DNA from: Pseudomonas wenzhouensis | Lineage (GTDB): Bacteria > Pseudomonadota > Gammaproteobacteria > Pseudomonadales > Pseudomonadaceae | Direction: 5' to 3' | DNA length: 64,000 bases | NCBI RefSeq assembly: GCF_021029445.1 | Contig: NZ_CP072610.1 | Location: 2,542,001-2,606,000 of the forward strand | In this document: positions 56,096 through 64,000 of the stretch, piece by piece | How the letters are laid out: each line of letters begins with the position of its first letter | Numbering within the stretch: the stretch's first letter is position 1 | Translations under genes and position numbers: made by a program | Notes under the pieces: generated by a model | Databases searched by the model: none | Told to the model about the DNA's origin: nothing | What the model saw: only the letters and a program-made list of their open reading frames with translations

Positions 56096-57946
56096 ATGGA
56101 TCGGATCTCACGCCCGATGCGTCCCCTCCTACTGCTGTTCCTCAGCCTGGCCTTGAGCTTTCCCGCCTCTGCGACTATCAGCGAGAGCCACGGCTACGCC
56201 CAGTTCGGGACACTCAAGTACCCTGCCAGCTTCAGTCATTTCGACTGGGTCAACCCCGACGCGCCCAAAGGCGGCACGTTGCGCATCATGGCATCCGGCA
56301 CTTTCGATACGCTCAACCCTTACACACTCAAGGGCAGCAGCCCGATCTCGACTGCGCATTTCCTGCAGTACGGCGCCAATGAGCTGAACGAACCCCTGAT
56401 GGTCGGTACCGGCGCCTACGACCCCTCGGGGGATGAGCCTGCCTCCAGCTATGGCCTGATCGCCAAGAGCGTCGAGTACAGCGAAGATCGCAGCTGGGTG
56501 GTGTTCAACCTACGCCCGGAAGCACGCTTTCACGATGGCAAACCGATCACCGCCTACGACGTGGCCTTCTCCTATCGCCTGCTGCGCAATGATGGCCATC
56601 CGCAGTACCGCACCAACCTGCAGGAAGTGAAGCGCGTCGACATCCTTGGCCGCCATCGCATCCGGTTCGTGTTCAAGCGTGCCGGCAATCCCCTGCTGAT
56701 CCTGCGCCTGGGCGAACTGCCCGTACTGCCGCAGCACTACTGGAAGGATCGCGACTTCAAGAGCACCACCTTCGAGCCGCCACTGGGCAGCGGCCCCTAT
56801 CGCATCGTCCAGGTGGTGCCGGGCCGACGCCTGGTATTCGAACGGGTCAAGGACTGGTGGGGTAAGGATCTGCCGGTCAATCGCGGCAAGTACAACTTCG
56901 ACCGCGTCGAGGTGGAGTTCTACCGTGACAACCATGTCGCCTTCGAGGCCTTCAAGGCGGGCGAATTCGATTTCTACATCGAGAACCAGGCGAAGAACTG
57001 GAGCAACGGTTACCGTTTCCCGGCCGTGACGCGCGGCGACGTGATTCGCGCCGAAATACCGCACCAGATTCCGACCCAGACCCAGGCGCTGTTCATGAAT
57101 ACGCGCCGGGAACTGTTCAGCGACCGTCGCGTGCGCGAAGCGCTGGGGTTGATGTTCGACTTCGAATGGACCAATCGTACCCTGTTCAACAACGCCTATA
57201 CGCGCGCGGCCAGCTATTACCCCAACAGCGAGTTCTCCGCCCTTGGCAAGCCCGAAGGCGCCGAATGGCTGCTGCTATCGCCCCACCGCGACAAGCTGCC
57301 CGCACGTCTGTTCACCGAGGCGCCGACACAACCGGTAACCGATGGCCGCGGCATCCCACGGGAAACCTTGCGCCGCGCCCTCGGTCTATTGGCCGATGCC
57401 GGCTGGAAGCCCGCCGGGCAGGAGCTGCGTAATGCCCAAGGCCAACGCCTGGCATTCGAGATCATGCTGGTCAATCCCAGCCTCGAGCGCATTCTCCAGC
57501 CCTATGTCGCCAACCTCGCCAGCCTCGGCATCAGCGCCAACCTGCGCACTGTCGACCGCGCCCAGTACAAGCAACGCCTCGATCAGTTCGACTACGACAT
57601 GATTCTCCTGACCCTGCCGCAAACCCTCAGCCCGGGCCTGGAGCAATCGTTGTATTTCCACTCCAGCCAGGTGAACGTCAAGGGCGGCAAGAACTATGCA
57701 GGCGTCAACGACCCAGTGGTCGACGAGATGATCGACAAGCTGCTTTCGGCGCAGACCCGCGACGAACAGGTCGCCGCCACCCGCGCGCTGGATCGCGTCC
57801 TGCTCTGGCAGCACTACAGCATTCCCAACTGGTACATCAATTATCACCGCCTGGCGTACCGTAACCGGTTCGCCTTCGTCACCACGCCGCCCTATACCCT
57901 GGGCCTGCGAACCTGGTGGCTGAAGCCCACGGAGAACGCTCGATGA
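56096..57946 (+). CDS. Extracellular solute-binding protein of a Yej-type peptide ABC transporter (first copy)
   Basis: A 616-residue family-5 periplasmic binding protein. The start at 56096 is uncertain; an in-frame ATG at 56117 would also give a normal signal peptide (RPLLLLFLSLALSFPASA). The core opens with GYAQFGTLKYPASFSHFDWVNP, typical of YejA/oligopeptide-binding proteins. DGKPITAYDVAFSY and GSGPYRI follow. It overlaps the next binding protein by 4 bases. The cluster resembles E. coli yejABEF, which imports microcin C and peptides; the cargo here is unknown. Confidence 0.9.
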   Translation: MDRISRPMRPLLLLFLSLALSFPASATISESHGYAQFGTLKYPASFSHFDWVNPDAPKGGTLRIMASGTFDTLNPYTLKGSSPISTAHFLQYGANELNEPLMVGTGAYDPSGDEPASSYGLIAKSVEYSEDRSWVVFNLRPEARFHDGKPITAYDVAFSYRLLRNDGHPQYRTNLQEVKRVDILGRHRIRFVFKRAGNPLLILRLGELPVLPQHYWKDRDFKSTTFEPPLGSGPYRIVQVVPGRRLVFERVKDWWGKDLPVNRGKYNFDRVEVEFYRDNHVAFEAFKAGEFDFYIENQAKNWSNGYRFPAVTRGDVIRAEIPHQIPTQTQALFMNTRRELFSDRRVREALGLMFDFEWTNRTLFNNAYTRAASYYPNSEFSALGKPEGAEWLLLSPHRDKLPARLFTEAPTQPVTDGRGIPRETLRRALGLLADAGWKPAGQELRNAQGQRLAFEIMLVNPSLERILQPYVANLASLGISANLRTVDRAQYKQRLDQFDYDMILLTLPQTLSPGLEQSLYFHSSQVNVKGGKNYAGVNDPVVDEMIDKLLSAQTRDEQVAATRALDRVLLWQHYSIPNWYINYHRLAYRNRFAFVTTPPYTLGLRTWWLKPTENAR

Positions 57947-59802
57947 CCCACCCGCTGCGCAGTTTCCTGCTCCACGGTAGCAGCCTCATCCTGCTCGGTC
58001 TGGCCGGCCTCGCCTTCGCCGCACCCAAGCATGCCGTCACCCTGTATGACGAGGCGCCCAAGTATCCCGCCGACTTCACCCACTTCGAATACACCAACCC
58101 CGACGCTCCCAAGGGCGGCACCTTTCGTGAAGCCGGTTTCGGTAGCTTCGATAGCCTCAATCCCTTTATCAGCAAGGGCGTCGCCGCCGACAACATCGGC
58201 CTGATCTACGCCACTCTGACCGTGCAGAGCCTGGACGAGCCGTTCACCGCTTATGGTTTGGTCGCAGAGAAGATCGAGAAAGCCCCCGACAACGCCTGGG
58301 TACGGTTTGTGCTCCGCAAGGAAGCCCGCTTTCATGACGGCACACCGATCACCGCCGAGGATGTCAAATTCACCTTCGATACGCTGATGGAGAAAGGCTC
58401 GCCGACCTACCGTGGCTACTACGCCGATGTCGACCAGGTCGAGGTAGAGTCGCCGCATAGCGTGCGCTTTGTGTTCAAGCACGCCGGCAATCGCGAGCTG
58501 CCGCTGATCCTGGGACAGCTGCCGGTGCTGCCCAAACACTGGTGGGCCGAGCGCGACTTTTCCAAGAGCAATCTCGAGGTGCCGCTGGGCAGCGGCCCGT
58601 ATCAGGTCGGGCGGGTCCAGGCCGGGCGCAGCATCCGCTACGAGCGCGTCAAGGACTGGTGGGCCAAGGATCTGCCGGTCAGTCGCGGCTTCTACAACTT
58701 CGATACCTTGCAGGTCGACTACTACCGCGATAACACCGTGGCGCTGGAAGCACTGAAAGCCGGGCAGTTCGACTACTGGCTGGAAATGAGCGCGAAGAAC
58801 TGGGCCACGGCCTACAACACCCCGGCAGTGGCCAACGGCCAACTGATCAAGGAAGAGATCCAGAACCGCAACCCGACCGGCATGCAGGGTTTCATCTTCA
58901 ACACCCGCCGTCCGCAGTTCCAGGATCGCCGCGTGCGTGAAGCCCTGGGTCTGCTGTATGACTTCGAATGGGCCAACAAACGCCTGTTCAACGGCGCCTA
59001 CTTCCGCACCCGCAGCTATTTCGACAACTCCGAACTGGCCTCGCAGGGGCTGCCAGGAGAGGACGAACTGGCGATTCTCGAACCGCTACGCGGCAAGATT
59101 CCGGCCGAGGTGTTCAACGAAGAATTCCGTGTCCCGGTCACCGACGGCAGCGGCATCATTCGTGAACAACAGCGCCGCGCCTATCAGCTACTGCAGCAGG
59201 CCGGCTGGCGCATCGAAGGTGACCGCATGCTCGATGCCAACGGCCAACCCGTGCGTTTCGAGTTCCTGCTGGCGCAAACCGAATTCGAGCGCGTGCTGCT
59301 GCCCTTCAAGCGCAACCTGGCCGACCTCGGCATGGATCTGGAGATTCGCCGCGTCGATGTTTCGCAGTACATCAATCGTCTGCGCTCGCGTGACTTCGAC
59401 ATGATCGTCGGCGGCTTCGGCCAGTCCAACTCGCCCGGTAACGAGCAACGCGAATACTGGCACTCCTCCAGCGCCGACAACCCTGGCAGTCGCAATTTCA
59501 TTGGCCTGAAGGATCCGGCCATCGACCAGATCGTCGAAGGCCTGATCAATGCCGACTCGCGGCAAAGCCTGATCGCCCATACCCGCGCCCTCGACCGCGT
59601 CCTGCTGTGGGGCTACTACGTGATCCCCAACTGGCACATCAAGACCTGGCGCGTGGCCTACTGGAACCGCTTCGAGCATCCCAAGGTGACGCCGCTCTAC
59701 GATATCGGTCTGCACACCTGGTGGGTGCGCCCAGGCCAGGAGCAGCCGAGCGAAGCGCAGCAGCAAGCCACGGCACAAGCGACCGAAGAGGCGAAGCCAT
59801 AA
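57943..59802 (+). CDS. Extracellular solute-binding protein of a Yej-type peptide ABC transporter (second copy)
   Basis: A 619-residue paralog of the preceding protein, with its own signal peptide (about 1-27, ending in GLAFA). [19 protein letters not shown] and [14 protein letters not shown] correspond position by position to the first copy. Its ATG lies inside the previous stop (ATGA) and its stop shares a base with the yejB start (TAATG), so three genes are translationally coupled. Two different binding proteins for one permease suggest a broader ligand range. Confidence 0.92.
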   Translation: MTHPLRSFLLHGSSLILLGLAGLAFAAPKHAVTLYDEAPKYPADFTHFEYTNPDAPKGGTFREAGFGSFDSLNPFISKGVAADNIGLIYATLTVQSLDEPFTAYGLVAEKIEKAPDNAWVRFVLRKEARFHDGTPITAEDVKFTFDTLMEKGSPTYRGYYADVDQVEVESPHSVRFVFKHAGNRELPLILGQLPVLPKHWWAERDFSKSNLEVPLGSGPYQVGRVQAGRSIRYERVKDWWAKDLPVSRGFYNFDTLQVDYYRDNTVALEALKAGQFDYWLEMSAKNWATAYNTPAVANGQLIKEEIQNRNPTGMQGFIFNTRRPQFQDRRVREALGLLYDFEWANKRLFNGAYFRTRSYFDNSELASQGLPGEDELAILEPLRGKIPAEVFNEEFRVPVTDGSGIIREQQRRAYQLLQQAGWRIEGDRMLDANGQPVRFEFLLAQTEFERVLLPFKRNLADLGMDLEIRRVDVSQYINRLRSRDFDMIVGGFGQSNSPGNEQREYWHSSSADNPGSRNFIGLKDPAIDQIVEGLINADSRQSLIAHTRALDRVLLWGYYVIPNWHIKTWRVAYWNRFEHPKVTPLYDIGLHTWWVRPGQEQPSEAQQQATAQATEEAKP

Positions 59803-60887
59803 TGCTGGCCTATATCTTTCGCCGCCTGCTGCTGATCATCCCGACCCTGTTCGGCATTCTGGTGATCAACTTCATCATCATCCAGGCTGCGCCGGGCGGC
59901 CCGGTCGAGCAGATGATCGCCAAACTGGAGGGTTTCGATGCGGCCGCGGGCGGCGCCACAGGGCGCATCGGTGGCGGCGGCGCCGAAGTGTCGGTGGCCG
60001 GCTCCAACTACCGTGGCGCCCAGGGCCTCGATCCGCAACTGATCGCCGAAATCGAGAAGATGTACGGCTTCGACAAGTCGGCGCCAGAACGCTTCTGGAT
60101 CATGCTGAAGAACTACGCCCAACTGGATTTCGGCTCCAGCTTCTTTCGCGATGCCCAGGTCATCGACCTGATCATCGAGAAGATGCCGGTGTCGATCTCG
60201 CTCGGCCTGTGGAGCACCCTGATCATGTATCTGGTGTCCATCCCGCTGGGCATCGCCAAGGCCACCCGCCACGGCAGCGCCTTCGATGTCTGGACCAGTT
60301 CGGCGATCATCGTCGGCTACGCCATCCCGGCCTTCCTCTTCGCCATCCTGCTGATCGTGCTGTTCGCCGGCGGCAGCTACTGGGACTGGTTTCCTCTACG
60401 CGGCCTGACCTCGAACAACTTCGAGCAACTCAGTCTCGGCGGCAAGATTCTCGACTACCTCTGGCACCTGGTGCTGCCGGTCACCGCCCTGGTCATCGGC
60501 AACTTCGCCACCCTGACCCTGCTGACCAAGAACAGCTTTCTCGACGAGATCAACAAGCAGTACGTGACCACCGCACGGGCCAAGGGTCTGACCAACCATC
60601 GCGTGCTCTACGGCCACGTCTTCCGCAACGCCATGCTGCTGATCATCGCCGGCTTCCCGGCTGCCTTCATCGGCATCTTCTTCACCGGCTCCCTGCTGAT
60701 CGAAGTGATCTTCTCCCTCGACGGCCTGGGCCTGATGAGCTTCGAGGCAGCGATCAACCGCGATTATCCAGTGGTGTTCGGCACCCTGTTCATCTTCACC
60801 TTGCTGGGGCTGATCGTGAAATTGATCGGTGACATCACCTACACCCTGGTCGATCCGCGTATCGACTTCGAAAGCCGGGAGGGTTGA
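59802..60887 (+). CDS. yejB: Peptide ABC transporter permease YejB-like
   Basis: A 361-residue inner-membrane permease. Residues 1-28 form the first helix ([18 protein letters not shown]). A periplasmic insertion with a Gly-rich stretch (about 48-70) follows, then five further helices. The ATPase-coupling EAA loop is [22 protein letters not shown]. It pairs with YejE. Confidence 0.93.
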   Translation: MLAYIFRRLLLIIPTLFGILVINFIIIQAAPGGPVEQMIAKLEGFDAAAGGATGRIGGGGAEVSVAGSNYRGAQGLDPQLIAEIEKMYGFDKSAPERFWIMLKNYAQLDFGSSFFRDAQVIDLIIEKMPVSISLGLWSTLIMYLVSIPLGIAKATRHGSAFDVWTSSAIIVGYAIPAFLFAILLIVLFAGGSYWDWFPLRGLTSNNFEQLSLGGKILDYLWHLVLPVTALVIGNFATLTLLTKNSFLDEINKQYVTTARAKGLTNHRVLYGHVFRNAMLLIIAGFPAAFIGIFFTGSLLIEVIFSLDGLGLMSFEAAINRDYPVVFGTLFIFTLLGLIVKLIGDITYTLVDPRIDFESREG

Positions 60888-60889
60888 GC

Positions 60890-61909
60890 ATGAAACTCTC
60901 CCCTCTCAACCAGCGCCGATTCGACCGTTTCAAGGCGCACAAACGCGGCTGGTGGTCGCTGTGGCTGTTTCTCATCCTGTTCGGCCTGAGCCTCGGCGCC
61001 GAACTGATCGCCAACGACAAGCCGCTGGCCGTGCGCTACGACGGCCAGTGGTACTTCCCGGTACTCAAGCGCTACCCGGAAACGGTGTTCGGCGGTGAGT
61101 TCCCGCTGCAGGCCAATTACAAGAGCCCGTACATTCAGGACCTGATCGCGGAAAAAGACGGCTGGATGCTCTGGCCGCCAATCCCGTTCAGCTATTCGAG
61201 CATCAACTATGACCTGGAAGTGCCCGCTCCGGCGCCGCCTTCGGCGCAGAACTGGCTGGGCACCGACGATCAGGGCCGCGACGTGCTGGCACGGGTGATC
61301 TACGGCTTTCGCATCTCGGTGCTGTTCGCCCTGACCCTGACCCTGGCCAGTTCGGTGATTGGTGTGATCGCCGGCGCCCTGCAAGGCTTCTATGGCGGCT
61401 GGGTCGACCTGCTCGGTCAGCGCTTCCTGGAAATCTGGTCGGGCCTGCCGGTGCTCTACCTGCTGATCATCCTCGCCAGCTTCGTGCAGCCGAACTTCTG
61501 GTGGCTGCTGGGCATCATGCTGCTGTTCTCCTGGATGAGCCTGGTAGACGTGGTGCGCGCCGAGTTTTTGCGCGGGCGCAACCTCGAATACGTACGCGCT
61601 GCGCGGGCGCTGGGCATGGAAAACGGCGCCATCATGTTCCGCCATATCCTGCCCAATGCCATGGTCTCGACCATGACCTTCATGCCCTTCATCCTCACCG
61701 GTGCCATCGGCACCCTGACCGCGCTGGACTTCCTCGGCTTCGGCCTGCCGCCCGGCGCCCCCTCGCTCGGCGAACTGGTCGCTCAGGGCAAGAGCAACCT
61801 GCAGGCGCCCTGGCTGGGCATCAGCGCCTTCGCCGTGCTGGCGATCATGCTGAGCCTGCTGGTGTTCATCGGCGAAGCCGCCCGCGATGCCTTCGACCCG
61901 AGGAAATGA
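60890..61909 (+). CDS. yejE: Peptide ABC transporter permease YejE-like
   Basis: A 339-residue permease. I start at ATG 60890 after GGGAGGG. A membrane segment (about 22-42) precedes a periplasmic domain of about 85 residues (KRYPETVFGGEFPLQ, EKDGWMLWPPIPFSYSS), characteristic of YejE. Five helices follow, with the EAA loop YVRAARALGMENGAIMFRH. Confidence 0.93.
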   Translation: MKLSPLNQRRFDRFKAHKRGWWSLWLFLILFGLSLGAELIANDKPLAVRYDGQWYFPVLKRYPETVFGGEFPLQANYKSPYIQDLIAEKDGWMLWPPIPFSYSSINYDLEVPAPAPPSAQNWLGTDDQGRDVLARVIYGFRISVLFALTLTLASSVIGVIAGALQGFYGGWVDLLGQRFLEIWSGLPVLYLLIILASFVQPNFWWLLGIMLLFSWMSLVDVVRAEFLRGRNLEYVRAARALGMENGAIMFRHILPNAMVSTMTFMPFILTGAIGTLTALDFLGFGLPPGAPSLGELVAQGKSNLQAPWLGISAFAVLAIMLSLLVFIGEAARDAFDPRK

Positions 61910-61910
61910 C

Positions 61911-63524
61911 ATGAGCCAGAACGAAACCCTGCTGCAAGTTCGCGACCTGGCCGTCGAGTTCGTCACCGGCGATCAGCACCAACGCGTGGTAGAGAACATC
62001 AGCTTCGACATTCACAAAGGCGAAACCCTGGCCCTGGTCGGCGAAAGCGGCTCGGGCAAGTCGGTCACCGCGCACTCGATCCTGCGTCTGCTGCCCTACC
62101 CGCTCGCACGCCATCCGCATGGCAGCATCGAGTACGCCGGCGAAAACCTGCTCACACTCAGCGAGGGCCGCTTGCGCGGTATTCGTGGCAACCGCATCGC
62201 CATGGTCTTTCAGGAGCCAATGACCTCGCTCAACCCGCTGCACAGCATCGAAAAGCAGATCAACGAAGTGCTCGCCCTGCACAAGGGGCTGCGCGGCAAG
62301 GCTGCCAGCGAACGAACCCTGGAGCTATTGGAGCTGGTCGGCATCCCCGAACCGAAGAAGCGTCTGAAGGCCTACCCGCACGAACTCTCCGGCGGCCAAC
62401 GGCAGCGCGTGATGATCGCCATGGCCCTGGCCAATGAACCACAGCTGTTGATCGCCGACGAGCCGACCACCGCTCTGGACGTCACCGTACAGCTGAAGAT
62501 CCTCGAACTGCTCAAGGATCTGCAGGCGCGCCTGGGCATGTCGCTGCTGCTGATCAGCCATGATCTCAACCTAGTGCGCAGAATTGCTCATCGCGTATGT
62601 GTCATGCAGCGCGGTCGCATCGTCGAACAGGCGTCGTGCGAACAATTGTTCCGGTCGCCGCAGCATCCCTATACCCAGGAACTGCTCGGCGCCGAGCCCA
62701 GCGGCGAACCTGCGGCCAACCCTGCAGGCCAGCCGTTGCTGGAAGTGGACGACCTGCGTGTGTGGTTCCCGATCAAGAAGGGTCTGTTGCGCCGGACGGT
62801 GGATCATGTCAAAGCGGTGGACGGCATCAACTTCAGCCTGCCTCAGGGCCAGACCCTGGGCATCGTCGGCGAAAGTGGTTCCGGCAAGTCCACTCTGGGC
62901 ATGGCCATTCTGCGACTGCTCGCCAGCCGCGGTGATATCCGCTTCCAGGGCCAGCAGCTGCAGGGCCTGAGCCAGCAGGAAGTACGCCCGCTGCGCAGGC
63001 AGATGCAGGTGGTGTTTCAGGACCCCTTCGGCAGCCTGAGCCCGCGCATGTCGGTGAGCCAGATCGTCGGTGAAGGTCTGCGCATTCACCGCATGGGCAA
63101 CGAGGCGGAGCAGGAACAGGCGATCATCGACGCGCTTTTGGAGGTAGGGCTGGATCCGCAGACGCGGCATCGCTACCCCCACGAGTTTTCTGGCGGGCAA
63201 CGGCAGCGGATTGCCATTGCCCGGGCACTGGTGTTGAAACCGGCGCTGATTCTGCTGGACGAGCCCACCTCGGCGCTCGACCGCACGGTTCAGCGTCAGG
63301 TGGTGGAGTTGTTGCGCGGCTTGCAGGCCAAGTACAACCTGACCTATCTGTTTATCAGCCATGACCTGGCGGTAGTCAGAGCGCTGAGCCACCAATTGAT
63401 GGTGGTCAAGCAGGGCCAGGTGGTCGAACAGGGGTCTGCCGAGTCGATCTTCAGCGCACCGCAACACCCTTATACGCAGCAGTTGCTGGAAGCCGCTTTT
63501 CTGGCCCCGGCAACGGCTCACTGA
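61911..63524 (+). CDS. yejF: Peptide ABC transporter dual ATPase YejF-like
   Basis: A 537-residue protein with two ATP-binding cassettes in one chain. Each has Walker A GESGSGKS (about residues 46 and 327), LSGGQRQR- or FSGGQRQR-type signature motifs, and Walker B (LLIADEPTTALD; LILLDEPTSALD). The linker carries the oligopeptide-binding motif HPYTQELL in both halves. The ATG lies two bases after the yejE stop. Confidence 0.95.
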   Translation: MSQNETLLQVRDLAVEFVTGDQHQRVVENISFDIHKGETLALVGESGSGKSVTAHSILRLLPYPLARHPHGSIEYAGENLLTLSEGRLRGIRGNRIAMVFQEPMTSLNPLHSIEKQINEVLALHKGLRGKAASERTLELLELVGIPEPKKRLKAYPHELSGGQRQRVMIAMALANEPQLLIADEPTTALDVTVQLKILELLKDLQARLGMSLLLISHDLNLVRRIAHRVCVMQRGRIVEQASCEQLFRSPQHPYTQELLGAEPSGEPAANPAGQPLLEVDDLRVWFPIKKGLLRRTVDHVKAVDGINFSLPQGQTLGIVGESGSGKSTLGMAILRLLASRGDIRFQGQQLQGLSQQEVRPLRRQMQVVFQDPFGSLSPRMSVSQIVGEGLRIHRMGNEAEQEQAIIDALLEVGLDPQTRHRYPHEFSGGQRQRIAIARALVLKPALILLDEPTSALDRTVQRQVVELLRGLQAKYNLTYLFISHDLAVVRALSHQLMVVKQGQVVEQGSAESIFSAPQHPYTQQLLEAAFLAPATAH

Positions 63525-63552
63525 TCCTTGAAACAGGAAGAGGAATAGCACA

Positions 63553-64000
63553 ATGGGTTTTCTAACCGGTAAGCGCGTACTCATCGTTGGCGTTGCCAGC
63601 AAACTGTCCATCGCCTCGGGTATCGCCGCCGCCATGCACCGCGAAGGTGCCGAGCTGGCTTTCACCTACCAGAACGAGAAGCTCAAGGGCCGCGTCGAAG
63701 AGTTCGCCGCCGGCTGGGGCTCCAGCGCTGACCTGTGCTTCCCTTGCGATGTGGCCAGCGACGAGGAAATCGCCGCCGTATTCGAAGCGCTGAGCAAGAA
63801 GTGGGACGGCCTGGACTGCATCGTCCACTCGGTCGGCTTCGCCCCGGGCGACCAGCTCAATGGCGACTTCACCGAAGTGACCACCCGTGAAGGCTTCAAG
63901 ATCGCCCACGACATCAGCGCCTACAGCTTCGTCGCCCTGGCCAAGGCCGGTCGCGAGATGATGAAGGGCCGCAACGGCAGCCTGCTCACCCTCTCCTACC
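63553..64000 (+). CDS. fabI: Enoyl-[acyl-carrier-protein] reductase FabI (3' end cut by window edge)
   Basis: The first 149 residues of the NADH-dependent enoyl-ACP reductase, which reduces the last double bond in fatty acid elongation. The nucleotide-binding segment is [13 protein letters not shown] (residues 13-25). [10 protein letters not shown] and HSVGFAP follow. The active-site Tyr-x6-Lys is expected just past the window. AGGAAGAGGA precedes the ATG; it starts 28 bases after yejF, as in P. aeruginosa. Confidence 0.96.
   Translation, partial: MGFLTGKRVLIVGVASKLSIASGIAAAMHREGAELAFTYQNEKLKGRVEEFAAGWGSSADLCFPCDVASDEEIAAVFEALSKKWDGLDCIVHSVGFAPGDQLNGDFTEVTTREGFKIAHDISAYSFVALAKAGREMMKGRNGSLLTLSY

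Overview
The window reads as a chromosomal segment of a Pseudomonas, probably of the P. mendocina/P. oleovorans side of the genus. The evidence is GC-rich coding sequence with strong third-position bias, Pseudomonas-type proteins throughout (BraB, FimL, LdcA, LpdG, a gltA / sdhCDAB / sucAB-lpdG-sucCD block) and Pseudomonas-type palindromic repeats. Genus level is firm; species level is inference. No rRNA, tRNA, CRISPR array, prophage or intact insertion sequence was seen. Almost every base belongs to a housekeeping or conserved gene.

Layout. 1-3268 (minus, cut at the left edge): a large hybrid sensor kinase with MHYT, three PAS, HisKA/HATPase, receiver and Hpt domains. 3404-9810: htpG, a membrane protein of unknown function, a small lipoprotein with an AlgU-like promoter, MAPEG and DUF599 membrane proteins, and the branched-chain amino acid transporter braB. 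10170-23355: the TCA-cycle block. sdhCDAB, sucAB, lpdG and sucCD run on the minus strand and gltA diverges from them; sigma70-like promoters lie back to back at 21845-22015. The spacers in this block carry hairpins, two leaders matching the positions of the Pseudomonas sucA-II and sucC RNA motifs, and a MITE-like repeat.

23422-31868: a START-domain protein, a Cys-cluster protein, a hydroxyisobutyrate dehydrogenase-like enzyme, a DEDDh exonuclease, ppnP, rhtA, and a tightly packed five-gene minus-strand operon (NAD-kinase-like protein, DUF1287, DCC thiol protein, DoxX-like protein, ABC exporter). 31916-37974: msrB, alaA, a conserved unknown, htpX, tpm, a secreted solute-binding/PDC-like protein and a DODA-type dioxygenase. 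38029-46153: acuI, sohB and a plus-strand group of histidine phosphatase, SCP2 protein, ACAD10/11-type kinase-like protein and SDR; the last two could act on hydroxylated acyl-CoAs. A composite palindromic repeat follows, then an unknown membrane protein, a TSUP transporter and nudC.

46153-64000: fimL (twitching and virulence regulator), a dienoyl-CoA isomerase-like crotonase, ldcA, the methyltransferase-rnhA-dnaQ group, gloB, mltD, a five-gene Yej-type peptide importer with two tandem binding proteins, and the start of fabI, cut by the right edge.

In P. aeruginosa PAO1, as I remember its gene order, the parts around htpG-gltA, msrB-tpm and acuI-fabI are separate loci. The window therefore looks like several ancestral blocks joined together. 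I found no convincing unknown defence or biosynthetic system. The best leads are the kinase/SDR/SCP2 group, the secreted two-domain sensor-like protein, the five-gene overlapping operon and the repeat or RNA elements between TCA-cycle genes.
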